Positions 33,700 to 45,117 of a DNA stretch of 64,000 bases are shown one piece after another. The stretch spans positions 54,141,001-54,205,000 of the forward strand of contig JASDFA010000001.1 of assembly GCA_035772735.1 (NCBI GenBank), written 5' to 3'. This DNA is from Datura wrightii. Taxonomy: Eukaryota > Streptophyta > Magnoliopsida > Solanales > Solanaceae. How positions within the stretch are numbered: position 1 is the stretch's first letter; the number at the start of each line of letters is the position of its first letter. The notes below the pieces were generated by a model, which worked only from the letters and a program-made list of their open reading frames with translations, was not told where the DNA came from and ran no database searches. Both the position numbers and the translations under genes were made by a program.

Positions 33700-34830
33700 C
33701 ACCGACACTGCTTCCATTTCATCCTACACCCTCAGATCAGGATGTAAGCAATGTAGTATGTATGTTGGCTTAGATAATGGCTGCTCATCGTCAGCCAGTA
33801 GTACCAGTCATTACCGAGCCTACTAAAAGACCCAAAAGTTCGACAGTCCGTGAGTTCCTTACTTTGAGTCCTCCACAGTTTATAGGGACAGACTACAAAG
33901 AGGACCCTCAGAACTTCATTGATTAGTTACAGAGGATCTTCAGGGTCATGCATGCTTCATCCACAAAGTCAGTTAAGCTAGCAGTGTTCCGACTATGAGA
34001 TATAGAAGTTATGTGGTACGAGATTTGGGAAAGATCCAGGGGCAGAGATGCACCTCCTTCTACATGGCCTAGCTTCTCTGAAGCCTTCATAGACCACTAT
34101 TTTCCTCGAGAGATCCGACAGGCCAAAATAGAGCAATTTTTACACCTGGAGTAGGGTAGGATGAGCGTTAGAGAGTATGCATTGAGGTTTGATTCCTTGG
34201 CTAGATATGCGTCAGCATTTATTGATACTATGCCAGCCAGGGTACATTGGTTTATTATGAGACTTGCACCAAAGTATGTGGAGTCTTGTATTACAGCTAC
34301 ATTGCGAGACGATATGGACATCTTGCCAATCCAGGTTTTTGCTCAGAATATAGAAGAGATCAGGCAGTGTCAGTATGAGACTGAAAGGACAGGTCAGGAG
34401 CAGCATCGGAGGGCTAGACCCGTTGATTTCCAGGAAGAGTTTCAGGGTGGGCCTAGGCCCCGCTAATCAGGTAGGCCATCTAGGCCCTCATCTCAACAGC
34501 AACAGGGTAGCAGATCAAATCATCGTGGATAGGTAGGGCCTTGTGAGAGTTCTCGGGCATCAAGCTCACAGCAGCAGAGAGGCCCAGATCAGATGAGGCC
34601 AGTTATACCACATTGTAGTACATGTAGCAGGAGACATCTTAAGAGATGAAGATATGGCTCCACTGCCTGTTATTCCTGTGGACAAAAGGGTCACATGATG
34701 AGAGATTGTCTAACTAGAAACCAGAGTGATCGGGACCAACAGAGTAGGTCCTCAGCAGGTTCACATGCTCCAGCACCTTCTGCAGGGCGCAGGCCCTCAA
34801 CTCCAGCAGGCAGAGGCTGAGGTTGATCAG
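33700..34830 (+). pseudogene. gag (element D)
   Basis: Readable pieces: FLTLSPPQFIGTDYKEDPQNFID, FPREIRQAKIEQFLHLE and an open 101-codon segment (34161-34466; MSVREYALRFDSLARYAS ... QVFAQNIEEIRQCQYE). A zinc knuckle, CYSCGQKGHMMRDC (near 34671-34712), of CX2CX4HX4C form, binds nucleic acid in this family. Many stops (for example TGG to TAG after NFID) and shifts. Confidence 0.8.
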
Positions 34831-35300
34831 GGGTGTCCAGTTCTGTTGATGGTTCAGATCGTACTTATGCATTAGCAGGGCGACAGGATTCTGAGGCATC
34901 GCCAGATGTTGTGATAGGTACATTAAATGTTTGCTCCCAATTTGTTTATGCCTTGATATATCCAGGCTCTACTTTGTCTTATGTTACTCCACTAAGGCAC
35001 GAAAGTTTGGTATAATACCAGAGTTACTTCACCGACCATTTTCTGTGTCTATACCTATTGGTGAATCTATTGTCACCAAGAGAATTTATCGAGGTTGTAC
35101 AGTGGAGATTGTGGGCCATCAAACCTCTGCAGACCTAGTAGAGCTAGAAATGATTGATTTTGACATAATTATGGGAATGGATTGGCTAGATCCATATTAC
35201 GCCAATGTTGAGTGCTGGACAAAGATTGTCCAATTCCACTTTCCAGGAGAGGTAGTACCGGAATGGAAAGGAAATACAGTTACACCGAAGGGTTAGTTTA
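34831..35300 (+). pseudogene. Aspartic protease (element D)
   Basis: The active-site region reads ALIYPGSTLSYVTP, where the family has (D)PGS: the catalytic Asp position holds Tyr. Later segments, ELLHRPFSVSIPIGES and IIMGMDWLDPYYANVECW, match the C-terminal flap and fold of chromoviral proteases. A shift separates the halves near 35000. It is inactive by both substitution and frameshift. Confidence 0.8.
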
Positions 35301-35399
35301 TATCCTATCTTCAGGAAAGAAAATTGATTGCAAAGGGTTGTACCTGTTATATTGTCAGGGTTCGGGATGTACAGATAGAACCCCCAACACTTTAGTCTA

Positions 35400-36240
35400 T
35401 TTCGGTTGTTAATGAGTTCCCAGATGTATTTTTGGATGAGCTTCCTGGTATTCCCCCAAAATGGAAAATTGACTTCTCCATTGATATGCTACCGCATACA
35501 CAGCCCATATCTATTCCTCCATATAGAATGGCTCCTGCTAAGTTGAAGGAATTAAAGGATCGGTTGAAAGACTTGTTAGATAAAGGTTTCATTAGGCCTA
35601 GTGCGTGTCGTGGGGTGCACCAGTCTTATTTGTGAAAAAGAAAGATGGCTTACTGCGAATGTGTATAGATTATCAACAACTAAATAAAGTTACTATTAAG
35701 AACAGTTACTCTCTACCGAGAATAGAAGACTTGTTTGATTAGTTGCAGGGGCAAAATACTTTTCAAAGATTGAGTTAAGGTTAGGGTACCACCAGGTACG
35801 GGTTCGGGAAAAGGATATTTTGAAAATAACCATTAGAACCAGATATGGCCATTTTGAGTTCCTTGTTATGTCTTTTGCCGATGCCCCAGCAGTATTTATG
35901 GATTTGATGAATAGCATATTTAGGCCATTTTTAGATTTGTTCATGATAGTGTTTATTGATGACATTCTGGTATATTCAAGTTTAGAAACTGAACATAGAG
36001 ATCATCTGTGAATAGTACTACAGATCCTTAGAGATCGCAAGTTGTATGCGAAGTTCTCGAAATGTGAGTTCTGGTTAAATTCTGTAGCTTTCTTGGGCCA
36101 TATTGTGTCAGATGAAGGCATTCAAGTGGACTCGGAGAAAATTGAGGCTGTAAAAACTTGGCCCAGACCCACAACTCCAACCAAGGTTCGTAGCTTCCTA
36201 GGGTTAGCTGGGTATTACAGAAGGTTTGTGTAAGGATTCT
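35400..36240 (+). pseudogene. Reverse transcriptase (element D)
   Basis: Pieces in order: FPDVFLDELPGIPPKWKIDF, PYRMAPAKLKELKDRLKDLL, a frameshift at RPSA(C), VKKKDGLLRMCIDYQQLNK, a broken KIDLRSGYHQ region near 35770 (KIELRLGYHQ), a decayed FLVMSFADAPAVFMDLMN, the catalytic MIVFIDDILVYSS, and FLGHIVSDEGIQVDSEK. At least four disruptions. Confidence 0.85.
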
Positions 36241-36760
36241 CTACTCTATCAACACCGTTAACGAAGATGACTCAGAAAGTAGTTAAGTTCCAGTGGACTG
36301 AGGCTTGTGAATAGAGTTTACAAGAGTTGAAACACAGATTGACATTTGCACCTGTATTAGCTTTGCCAGAAGGTTCAAAGGGCTACGTTGTGTATTGTAA
36401 CACTTCAGGCAGTGGGCTAGGATGTGTTCTGATGCAGCATGGCAAGGTAATTGCCTATGCTTCGAGGCAACTAAGAAAACACGAGAAGAATTATCCTACC
36501 CATGATTTAGAATTAGTCGCAATTGTTCACGCTTTGAAAATTTGGAGACATTACTTGTAAGGTATTCATGTAGACATCTTCACTGGTCACAAAAGCCTTC
36601 AGCATATTTTTACACAGAAATAATTGAATTTGTGACAATGTCATTGGCTAGAGTTGCTAAAAGACTACAACGTGAACATCTTGTATCATCTAGGAAAGGC
36701 TAACAATTATAGTCGATGCCCTTAGTCGTAGATCCATGGGCAGCTTATCATATTTAAGCC
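36241..36760 (+). pseudogene. RNase H (element D)
   Basis: The segment 36327-36560 reads ALPEGSKGYVVYCNTSGSGLG; the first catalytic Asp (YCDAS) is Asn here. It continues RQLRKHEKNYPTHDLELVAI and KIWRHYL then a stop. The tether (LLKDYNVNILYHLGKAN-like) follows with stops. Confidence 0.8.
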
Positions 36761-36899
36761 AAAGAAGCGGTAGATGGCTCGAGAGCTACATCAGTTAGCC
36801 AGTCTAGTAGTTGGGGTAGTAAATTTAGAAGATAATGGGGTTGTGATTTAGAATACAGCAGTGTCGTATCTAGTAGTGGAAGTGAAAGGGAGACAGTAC

Positions 36900-37880
36900 G
36901 AAGACCGTAGCCTGGTGCAGCTTAGAAATAAAGCATAGCAAGAAGGGTTGTTAACCTTTGAGATAATAGAGGATGGTGTTTTGAGATTCAGAGGTCGACT
37001 TTGCGTTCCAAATGTGACAGGGCTTCGTTAGCAGATTATGACATAGGTACATTATTCCCCTTATTCTCTTCACCCGGGTGCGACGAAAATGTATCATGAT
37101 ATAAAAGAGTACTATCGGTGGCATGGGATGAAGAAAGATATTGCTGAGTTTGTAGCACAGCGTCCCAATTGCCAGCAGGTAAAGGCTAAACATCAGAATG
37201 GTCTAACTCAGGAGATAGCCGTGCCTATGTGGAAATGTGAAGCAATCAATATGGATTTTGTTACAGGGCTACCTTGCACCAGACGTAAATTTGGCACTAT
37301 ATGGGTCATTGTTGATAGGTTGATGAAATCAGCTCATTTCTTGCTAGTCAGGACTATGTTTTCAGCTGAAGACTATGCTGAGTTGTACATTAAGGAGGTA
37401 GTCCGACTGCACGATGTCCTAGTGTCTATCATTTCTGACAGAGGGGCCCAGTTCACAGCTAGATTTTGGCAGTCGTTTCATAAAGGTTTGGGGATGCGGG
37501 TTAACTTAAGTATAACTTTTCATCCCCAGATAGATGGCCAAGCAACATGCACCATCCAGATGCTCGAAGATATGTTATGAGGGTTTGTGCTAGACTTCAA
37601 AGGACGTTGGGATGAGCATTTACCCCTTATTGAGTTTGCATATAATAAAAGTTACCATTCTACCATCAAGATGGCACCTTATGAAGCCTTATATGGGCGG
37701 AAATGTAGATCCCTCATAGAATGGTCTGAAGTAGGTAAGTCAGAGTTGATTAGACCTGACATGGTACATCAGTCAGAAGAAAAAGTTAAACTCATCAAAG
37801 AGAATTTATGACAGCCTAGAGTCATCAGAAGTCCTACTCCGATGTACGTCATAGAAACTTAGAGTTTGATGTCGACGACT
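36900..37880 (+). pseudogene. Integrase (element D)
   Basis: The zinc-binding part ends in RPNCQQ (first Cys of CPNC lost). The core has INMDFVTGLP (first Asp), ISDRGAQFTARFW (second Asp) and DGQATCTIQ, where the catalytic Glu (DGQAERT) is Thr. A stop follows at 37578. The C-terminal part, IEFAYNKSYHSTIKMAPYEALYGRKC by parts, is open from 37587 to 37811. Confidence 0.85.
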
Positions 37881-38290
37881 GGGTATTGTTGAAAGTTTCA
37901 CCAATGAAGAGCGTTATGAGATTTGGAAAGAAGGACAAGCTTATCCCTAGATTCATCAGGCCATACCGGATTCTTCGAAAGATAGGTCAAGTGGCTTATG
38001 AGTTAGAACTGCCTTCGGGGCTAGAATCTGTTCATCCAATCTTCCATGTATCGATGGAAGTGTATAGGAGACCCATCTCGGGTTGTCCCAGTTGAGGATG
38101 TAATGTCACAGAGGAGTTGTCCTACGAGGAGACTCCAATAACTATACTAGATTGATAGGTCCATAGATTGCGAATAAAAGATGTAGCCTCCGTTAAAGTC
38201 TTTTGGAGGAATAGAAATGAAGAAGAGATGACTTAGGAAGCTGAGAATGACATGAAGTCTAGATACCCTCACTTTTTCTAGACCTCTTGA
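37881..38290 (+). pseudogene. Integrase tail and chromodomain-like end (element D)
   Basis: VSPMKSVMRFGKKDKL, RPYRILRKIGQVAYELELPS and SVHPIFHVS are followed, after a shift, by HRLRIKDVASVKVFWRN at 38161-38210, the start of the chromoviral chromodomain. Confidence 0.75.
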
Positions 38291-38546
38291 CAGTAATAAA
38301 GATGCAGGTGGTATAGTTGACGTGGGACAGCTAGTCAAATATTGTTTAACTGTTTTTGATATCATTATTTCTGATTTGTAACTTAATTGTGGTGGAACCA
38401 TATTTTATAGTTGTTATTGTGTCCTGTTAGATGCATATGTTGGACTTTTCTGCGTTTCAGGTTACCGGATAGTCCACATTAATGGGGAGACTCTGCTGAA
38501 ATTTTTCTGGAAAAACCTAAGAATCGAGTCTCTTAAGGTTAAATTA

Positions 38547-38579
38547 CATTCGAGGAAAAATGTTTCTAAGAGGGGATGA
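38547..38579 (+). other. Terminal hairpin and polypurine tract of element D
   Basis: CATTCG-AGGA-AAAATG (38547-38562) is a decayed form of CATTCG-AGGA-CGAATG. It is followed by TTTCTAAGAGGGGATGA and the LTR. Confidence 0.7.
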
Positions 38580-41089
38580 TGTTACACCCCGTAAGTTTTT
38601 ATTGATTAACCGACGTGCGCGTGTGCTTGTTGCAAGTGTTTAGAGTATGGCACGTGTAAGAGAAGGCTCGAAAGTGTGGTGTGCGAGTGCGTTACAGAGC
38701 GAGCGAGTTGAAGGAGCCGAGGGCAGGCGCTACGAGAGCTGCACTAGGCACCCCCCTCCCATGCACGGTGCGGCGCACCGCGCCTTTACTCTGGTGCTAT
38801 GGGAGGCACGCCGTGCACCCCTGTTCACCGCCTCACTATATATATGTTAAGTTGTGAAATGATTTTTATTCAAACATTTCCCTAAAATTAGCAGCTCGGC
38901 TTGGATGAATTATTTATGAGAATTTCTTCGAGTAGAAGTCAAATTACAGTACCAAACCTCGTCTGATTTCAAATTCTTCTTGGGTAGTTATTCCTAGGCC
39001 TATGAAGAACGTATTTACGGAGTTGAATCTTTGAAATTACCCCAGTTTGATAGAGCCCTACTAAGTAGAAGCTATAGAAATCATTTCTATTCAAGTCTAG
39101 TATGTGTATGAGTAATAGTAAGTACTTCTACCCTTCTAACCTATAAGAATTCGTGAGATTTTACTTGGTTAAACTCATTGTAATTTGTATCTTTTTGTTT
39201 CGTAGGTTAATGTTGATAGCTTGCCTCCTTAACCAGAATAACCCTATTCTTTGGCATATAAACTAGGATACGAAAGGACTACAAGTTATAAACTGAAGCA
39301 GGGTTAATTGAACAGAATTTGGCAATTGAGGTATGTTAAGGCTAATTTCTTTTGGCAAGTTATTTCCGTCGTATAGTTGATACAACTCATCCCTTTGTAG
39401 TAGCTTTTGATTGAATATGTTGTGATTAGCTGTTATGAGATCAATTGAGATCATAACATAGTATCCCTTGTTGAGAAGGGTTATATTTAGTTTTGACTAT
39501 TTCTATAAGCACTATAGGGACTCCCCGTTCTCTTATTTATCGTCGAGAGAGATTTAGTAGTGTTTTTCTGCCATACCGAAGCCATATAGACTTCTAGTTA
39601 GTTGTTGAGCATGCTTGGTTTAAATAGGGCAGCATAGGGCGCAGCTGAGAGATAAAATTTATTGGTTGGCGCCTATATATATATATAGTAACATTCTCCA
39701 CAGGCCATTGGCATACCTTGACGCCTGCAGGTCTACAATCCCAACAGTATAGCTCTAACTTTGAGTTGGTGGCACCAAGATTGCCTAATAATTTGAGTGG
39801 TAGTTTGCCAGGTGGATTACCTTGTTTCCAGTGGCCTTATAGATTCATATGACTCAAAGCCTGTTGTGTAGGCCGCTCAGGAAACACCTCTAGTCGTTGG
39901 TCACCTGATAGACTATTATGATGCCTTATAAAATGATCTTTTCAGTTGATAGATGTGGAGCCAACGCCTTTGACCACTCATACAAATGCCCACGTACGTG
40001 TCACCTAGAAGGGCTAAGTTCAGATATATCTGCCTATGGGGCTACAACTTGTGTTCCAAGAGGCCAGATGGCTCAGATACAGTTACAGGAGCCCAGATAG
40101 CTCAGATACAGTTATAGAAGCCCAAATGGCTCAGATACAGTTATAGGAGCCCAGGCGGCTCAGATATAGTTATAGAAGCCCAGATGGCTCAGACACAGTT
40201 ACAGGAGCCCAGACGGCTTAGACACAGTCACAGGAGCCTAGAAGGCTCAGTTACAGTCTTAGAGGTTGATTATACCTTAGTTATAGCTTGCTTACGGGCC
40301 TATAGTGGTACAGATAGGAAGAGTATGGATTAATTACACTTGCTGGGGCTTATGGGGTCCCAGGTAGGTTATTCTGTGTTGTTTGTACCTTCCAGTCTTA
40401 TGGGGGCCAGGTTAGGTTCTTGTTTGTATATTTACCTATTAGCTATAGTTCATATTGTGAGGTTATTCAAGTTAACTTCTGGCCCTTATTACTGATTACT
40501 TTCAGTTCCTTATCAGCTTTTATTTAGTTATTATTTACTGCCTCACATATTCGGTACATATTATACTGACGCCCATGTATGGGCCACTGCATACTTGCTT
40601 GCAGGTCCGGACAGATAGGGTTTGAGACCTTCTTAGGAGCTGTTCAAATCCAGTAGATTGGCTAGCTCCTTTCTTCCAGAGTTACCATACATTAAAGGTT
40701 TGACTACATTTTGTTGTATAGCTTTTGGGTAGGTTGGGGCTCTATCTTGACCAATATTTTACTCTTTAGAGGCTTGCAGACTACAGTTCTTGGTTAGTTG
40801 TGTGTTGTTGGCCGTGTGGGGCCTAGTTATATTATTGTTAGCAACAAGGTGGTCTTGTTGGCCTGCATAGGATGATATTATTATTATGACTGTTGGGATA
40901 GTTGTTGTTATGTAGGTAATATATTGCGGCCTTGTCGTCCTAAGGCTATATTTTGAGCCGAATATAGCTATTTGTTTTCTTGATTATGTGTTGGTGGCAT
41001 ACACCAAAAGTATATATGTCTAGCCAGGTCAGCTCAGAGTCCAGTGTGGAATTAGGTGTCAATTACGCCTCCCAAGGTGGGGCATGACA
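38580..41089 (+). repeat. 3' LTR of element D (2510 bases)
   Basis: TGTTACACCCCGTAAGTTTT ... GTGGGGCATGACA, uninterrupted. It includes a GC-rich block (38690-38830) and the 29-bp array. The target duplication TTGGG follows. Confidence 0.92.
40066..40265 (+). repeat. 29-bp tandem repeat array in 3' LTR of D
   Basis: Six full units (40066-40239), each AGATGGCTCAGATACAGTTA plus a tail ending GGAGCCC with small changes, and a partial unit. Unit junctions form GAGCC-N5-GGCTC dyads. Confidence 0.85.
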
Positions 41090-41241
41090 TTGGGCCTGGA
41101 TTTGAGGAGCCCCTTGACGATGATGTGGCCAAAGAGGATGAGATGGTAAGAGTAGACTCTAACTTTGAGTCTAGTGATACTGAGGTGGAGGGTACTGAGA
41201 TGGGGGAAGCTGCTCTTGCCCCCACTGATGACGAGGACTAG
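41090..41241 (+). pseudogene. T32 C-terminal end in element G
   Basis: It continues from 23598 across D and reads GPGFEEPLDDDVAKEDEMVR, an acidic tail (SSDTEVEGTEMGEAAL) and ends DDED at TAG 41239-41241. It matches the F T32 end (VGPAFVESTDDDVPTNEE ... acidic tail). Confidence 0.85.
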
Positions 41242-41290
41242 AGGCCTAGGGAGTGCTTCTTTCACTCTTTACATTATGCTTTATTATTTT

Positions 41291-41327
41291 AGCATTGGGA
41301 TAGTGCTATCGATTAAGTGTGGGGTGG
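41291..41327 (+). other. Internal hairpin plus polypurine-like tract (element G)
   Basis: AGCATT-GGGAT-AGTGCT (41291-41307) pairs over six positions with one G-T pair, then GATTAAGTGTGGGGTGGG. It lies about 50 bases after the T32 stop, like the internal unit of F. Confidence 0.7.
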
Positions 41328-41703
41328 GAGAAGTAAACTCCATTACTATGCAAGCTTTAATTGCTAAATCTATACATGGTAAGCCAAGTTCTTTTTTCTG
41401 ATCATGACCTATCTTGCATACTTAGGTTGTTGGTAGTAGTTTTTTTTTTCTAGTTTTATTTTGTTTTGGGTTTCACCAGTTTTTATTTTCAGCACTTTTT
41501 CGGTGAATAGTCCCTTAGAACCGACTAGAGAGTCTAGATTTTTATTTTTTTAGTGATAGAGTCATGAATTTTCCTGATGATGGATGGATGACGACCATCT
41601 TAAGGAAAAATTAGTCATTAGGAGCAAGAACTTGAGACCATACGAATGTTAGGTGCTTCACTTAGTATCATTGATAGTTTGTGAAATTCACACAAAAATA
41701 CAT

Positions 41704-42014
41704 GAGGGTCCTTCTCCCTCCCCTTCTTCAAACTCTGATTCATATTTTTCATAGAGAAATCTTTGATCAAGGATAGACCAAGAGCCCTTTTGCATCATAT
41801 CTAAGGGATTCCTCGGTTCGGGCCGAAGAAGCAATGTCACTCGATCATTATCAAATTGACTGCAATCTTTTTCTGTCCATGAAGATCCCACCAGAGTGCC
41901 TTCTACTTCTAATAGGCCATGAACTAGATCAGAATCATTCTCAATGAGTACGCGAAACAGCCTGACCCGCAGCAGTCCCTTGACCAACTCCAGGTCCAAT
42001 AGAAGCAAGCCAGG
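41704..42014 (-). other. Composite plastid DNA insert: atpH fragment joined to ycf2 fragment
   Basis: On the minus strand 42014-41957 encodes LASIGPGVGQGTAAGQAV, the N-terminal helix region of the plastid ATP synthase c subunit (AtpH). After about 10 bases, 41946-41704 encodes a Ycf2 segment: ENDSDLVHGLLEVEG, TEKDCSQFDNDRVTLLLRPE, LYEKYESEFEEGEGEG. The two reading frames differ, and the genes are distant in plastid genomes, so this is a join of two plastid pieces inside nuclear DNA. Flanks match the 3' region of element A, which has no such insert. Confidence 0.82.
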
Positions 42015-42948
42015 TAGAAACACTTATTCTTTTGGAACTTGACTCTTGTACTTGAAAAAGTGAGCTAAATAATATTATGCATGCTATATGGATATATGTT
42101 TTTATGTAATCTTGATTCTCATTGTTAAACCATTCATGTCATTGTGTGAGTGAGGTGTTTTTGATATACTCCATGTTTGCAATTTGATGTCTGGAACTTG
42201 CCCGGTGTGTATGCAAAATGAAATGAGAATGATGAATCTAGGAAGTAATATAGGCGTTTCTTTGGTAGCCTTGTTTATATCCTATTTTACCTACCTTGAA
42301 TGTGATTATCCTAGTTAGTCATTTTGAGCCTTAGCTTATTCTTTTGATAGCCATATTACAAGCTTAAATCCCTTTTGTTCTATTGACTTTTATTAGATCC
42401 AAATAACTCCTAGAGCACTTTAATTGATAATTTTTACATAAAAGGAGCATAAGTGGAGAGGAGAAGGGAAAATTTAAAAGTGTGGTGAATTATAAAAAAA
42501 AAAGAGTGAAAATAAATTGCTAAACAAGGAGGGTGATATTAGTGGGGAAAGAAAAAGAGAAACAAGTTTGAAAAAAAATGATGATGAATGAAAAGAAAAA
42601 AGAGTTAAGAATAAATGTTGAAAATTCCCTATTAATTGATCCTAAGTGTAAAAAGAGAAAATAAGGAGGTATAAGGAGAAAATAGGAGATTGAAGAATGT
42701 GCTAAAAAATTAAAATGTTGTGAAGTATAAAAGCGCTTAAGGAGACCAGTCACTATCTTGGCCAAATAGTTCCTACCCGTCCCTTAGCCTACATCACAAC
42801 CATTGTAAGTCCTAATTGATCCTTGATTGAATGTTCTATATCGGTGGAGTATTTTCACGAAAGGCAAGCCTATGGATCGTCTTTTGATTGCATGTTGAGT
42901 TCTTTGGGAGAATGAGCAAAAATTATTTATGTAAGCCCATGTTTATAT

Positions 42949-42950
<2 letters not shown>

Positions 42951-43026
<76 letters not shown>
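42951..43026. repeat. (AT)n microsatellite
   Basis: 76 bases of uninterrupted AT dinucleotides within the 3' region of G. Confidence 0.98.
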
Positions 43027-43028
<2 letters not shown>

Positions 43029-43653
43029 TGAGTGTATAAGGGCATCTCTCCAAATAGTGAGAGGAACAATAGTAAGATTTTGGTATATCTTGAATGCTAA
43101 ATTTCATATAATTCATTTTGGCCCAAATATATCTTATTGAGTTAGTTCTAAAAGTTAAGTGATTTTGATCTTGGGCAAATTTATATGCCCAAGTGATACT
43201 CAAATGTGTCATTTTAGCCTTGTTTATCTATCAATGTTTATACATTCTCATGTGATTGGTAATAAAATGTGAATTTATACTAACCAACATGATTAGCATT
43301 GTTTTGCAGGTAAAATGTAATTTTGGGAAGCTAAAATGCATGTTGGAATAGATCGGGGTTGGACTCGGATGTGAGCAAGGACAAGGCATTGGAAGGCACA
43401 AAATAAAGAGGCTCCGCGATGGAGCTCTGTCACGCTGCCATCGCGGAGGCCTTCGGCCTGGATAGGGAATTTTCGGCCTAATTCCAGTAGGGGTTCGCGT
43501 TGGGTCCGTGGCACGGTGGCCTAGCTCCGCGTTGCACGCCGTGCCACGTTGGGCCTGATTACCTGGACCCTCAACTTCCAGTGAGGGTCCGCGTCAGTGG
43601 CGTGTCACGGAGGCAGTGCTCTGCGATGCACTCCGTGACACGTTGCTTGTTAT

Positions 43654-45079
43654 TGTTCGGTGCTTTGGTTATAGGTAAAAACCAACACGCAAGTGCACGT
43701 GGTCAAACAAGTAATAAAGTGGCTAAGTAAGCCAAGTATCGAACCAAGGAGACTCTGGATAAGTGAAATTGCTTAACTATACTATATTCTAGCTTTACTT
43801 CTAATTATGCTGACAACAACGTAACCAAAAGTTAAATAATTTTGTTTATAACTTATATACTAAAACTATTAACAAATATTTACTTTGAATTGAAACTATG
43901 GATATGAGCATGCCAAGGTTAAGAACAAGTAATGAATTTGATTATAATCATAATTTGGTTATTCTTCTCTTCATGTTGCTAGCCAAGAACATTAGCCTAG
44001 AGATTAAAACTCTCGTATTTAATCTCACTTTAGAATCATAAACCATTCGTCTACATTTCTGTGATCAAATGCAATTTACGACCTAGCAATACAATTTCGG
44101 TTCCTAAATTGACTAATACAGCTTTCAAGTATATTTCTATCAGGAAAGCACATCAAAACCCAATTTTCCCAAATCAAGTTAAGAACAATACCCTATTAAT
44201 TCACAACTTTCCAATTTCTTGCTCTCTCGAGTGAAATTGGACTTTTTAGATGTACATTAATGTCGGCCACACACTAATGCAGTAGAAACAAGAATTAATA
44301 GAACAACATGGAAGAAGAAGATGAAAAACCATACAATTAACAATCAAAATTCATCACCATTGTTCACAACCTCAGCAAGGAAGAGAATTACCCACTCATT
44401 TGTGGATTAATCATCCTAAAACAAGTGTTAATCATACAAATAATTGATTGAAAGAAGAAAGAAAGAGAGAAAAACCCTTAGCTTTTTCGTTCCTCAACTG
44501 CCTCTAACCCACGTCCTTGCTCCACCAAGTCTGAATTTATTAAAAATAAGCCTAAGTGTTCTATTTATACTATTGGGAATTTTTCCCGGAATAACAAGCA
44601 ACGTATCACGGAGGCCAACGCGGAGCACTGCCTCCGTGACACGGCGTGGACGCGGACCCTCACTGGAAATCCAGGGTCCGAGAATATAGCCTCAACGTGG
44701 CACGGAGGCCAACACGGAGGCTTATCTCCGTGCCACGGAGCTGTCGCGAGGCTTCACTGGAAATTGCCAATTAAATCACCCTCCAGGCAGTGTACCTCCG
44801 CGATGGTAGCGTGGCACGGCTCCATCGCGGAGCCCCTTTACATTGCGCATTCCAATGTCTTTTCCGTGCTCGCATCCAAGTCTAAGTCCGATATTGTCCC
44901 AACATGCATTTTAGCTCCTAAAAATCATATTTTACCTGCAAACAAATGCTAATCATGTTGGTTAGTATAAATTCACATTTTATTACCAATTACATGAAAA
45001 TGTATACACATTGCACAACAAACAAGGCGAAAATGATACGTTTGAGTATCACTTGGGCATATAAATCTGCCCAAGATCA
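43654..45079 (-). repeat. 3' LTR of element F (1426 bases)
   Basis: On the plus strand TGTTCGGTGC ... CCCAAGATCA. U3 holds several strong dyads: GTATCACGGAGG/CCTCCGTGACAC (44603-44614, 44631-44642), GTGGCACGGAG/CTCCGTGCCAC (44697-44707, 44726-44736), CTCCGCGATGG/CCATCGCGGAG (44796-44806, 44822-44832). The TATA box is at 44562-44569 on the minus strand. Confidence 0.95.
44562..44569 (-). promoter_or_regulatory. TATA box of 3' LTR F
   Basis: TATAAATA on the minus strand, about 33 bases downstream of the last U3 dyad. The equivalent in the 5' LTR is 53036-53043. Confidence 0.7.
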
Positions 45080-45117
45080 CTTACCCCACACTTAAATCCT
45101 TGTTCGTCCTCGAACAA
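45080..45117 (-). other. Terminal hairpin and polypurine tract of element F
   Basis: Minus strand: TTGTTCG-AGGA-CGAACAA (45117-45100), then GGATTTAAGTGTGGGGTAAG, then LTR start TGATCTTGGG. Confidence 0.85.

Larger units (their letters stand above)
23599..41089 (+). mobile_element. Element D: full-length but decayed Ty3/gypsy chromovirus
   Basis: LTRs lie at 23599-33317 (split by C) and 38580-41089, with a tRNA-Met primer site, gag, protease, RT, RNase H, integrase, chromodomain tail and a hairpin/polypurine tract, all on the plus strand. The target duplication TTGGG (23594-23598 and 41090-41094) is perfect. It lies inside the T32 gene of G. The PR-RT-RH-INT order and chromodomain are those of the Tekay/Del lineage. 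Every coding domain is broken. Confidence 0.92.
41328..43160 (+). other. Element G 3' non-coding region
   Basis: Blocks are shared with A and F, including GATGGATGACGACC (about 41580) and AAGCGCTTAAGG.GACCAGTC (about 42732). It contains the plastid insert and the AT microsatellite. There is no own coding sequence. It resumes after E at 54498-54603. Confidence 0.6.

Noticed and set aside
40066..40265. CRISPR-like repeat array
   Set aside because: The 29-bp units are directly adjacent without spacers and sit within a retrotransposon LTR of a plant genome.
41688..42023. 111-codon ORF as a nuclear gene
   Set aside because: It covers two plastid gene pieces in different frames, with junk at both ends; a plastid insertion explains it.
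42943..43212. ORF with alternating Tyr-Ile residues
   Set aside because: It is a translation of the AT microsatellite.
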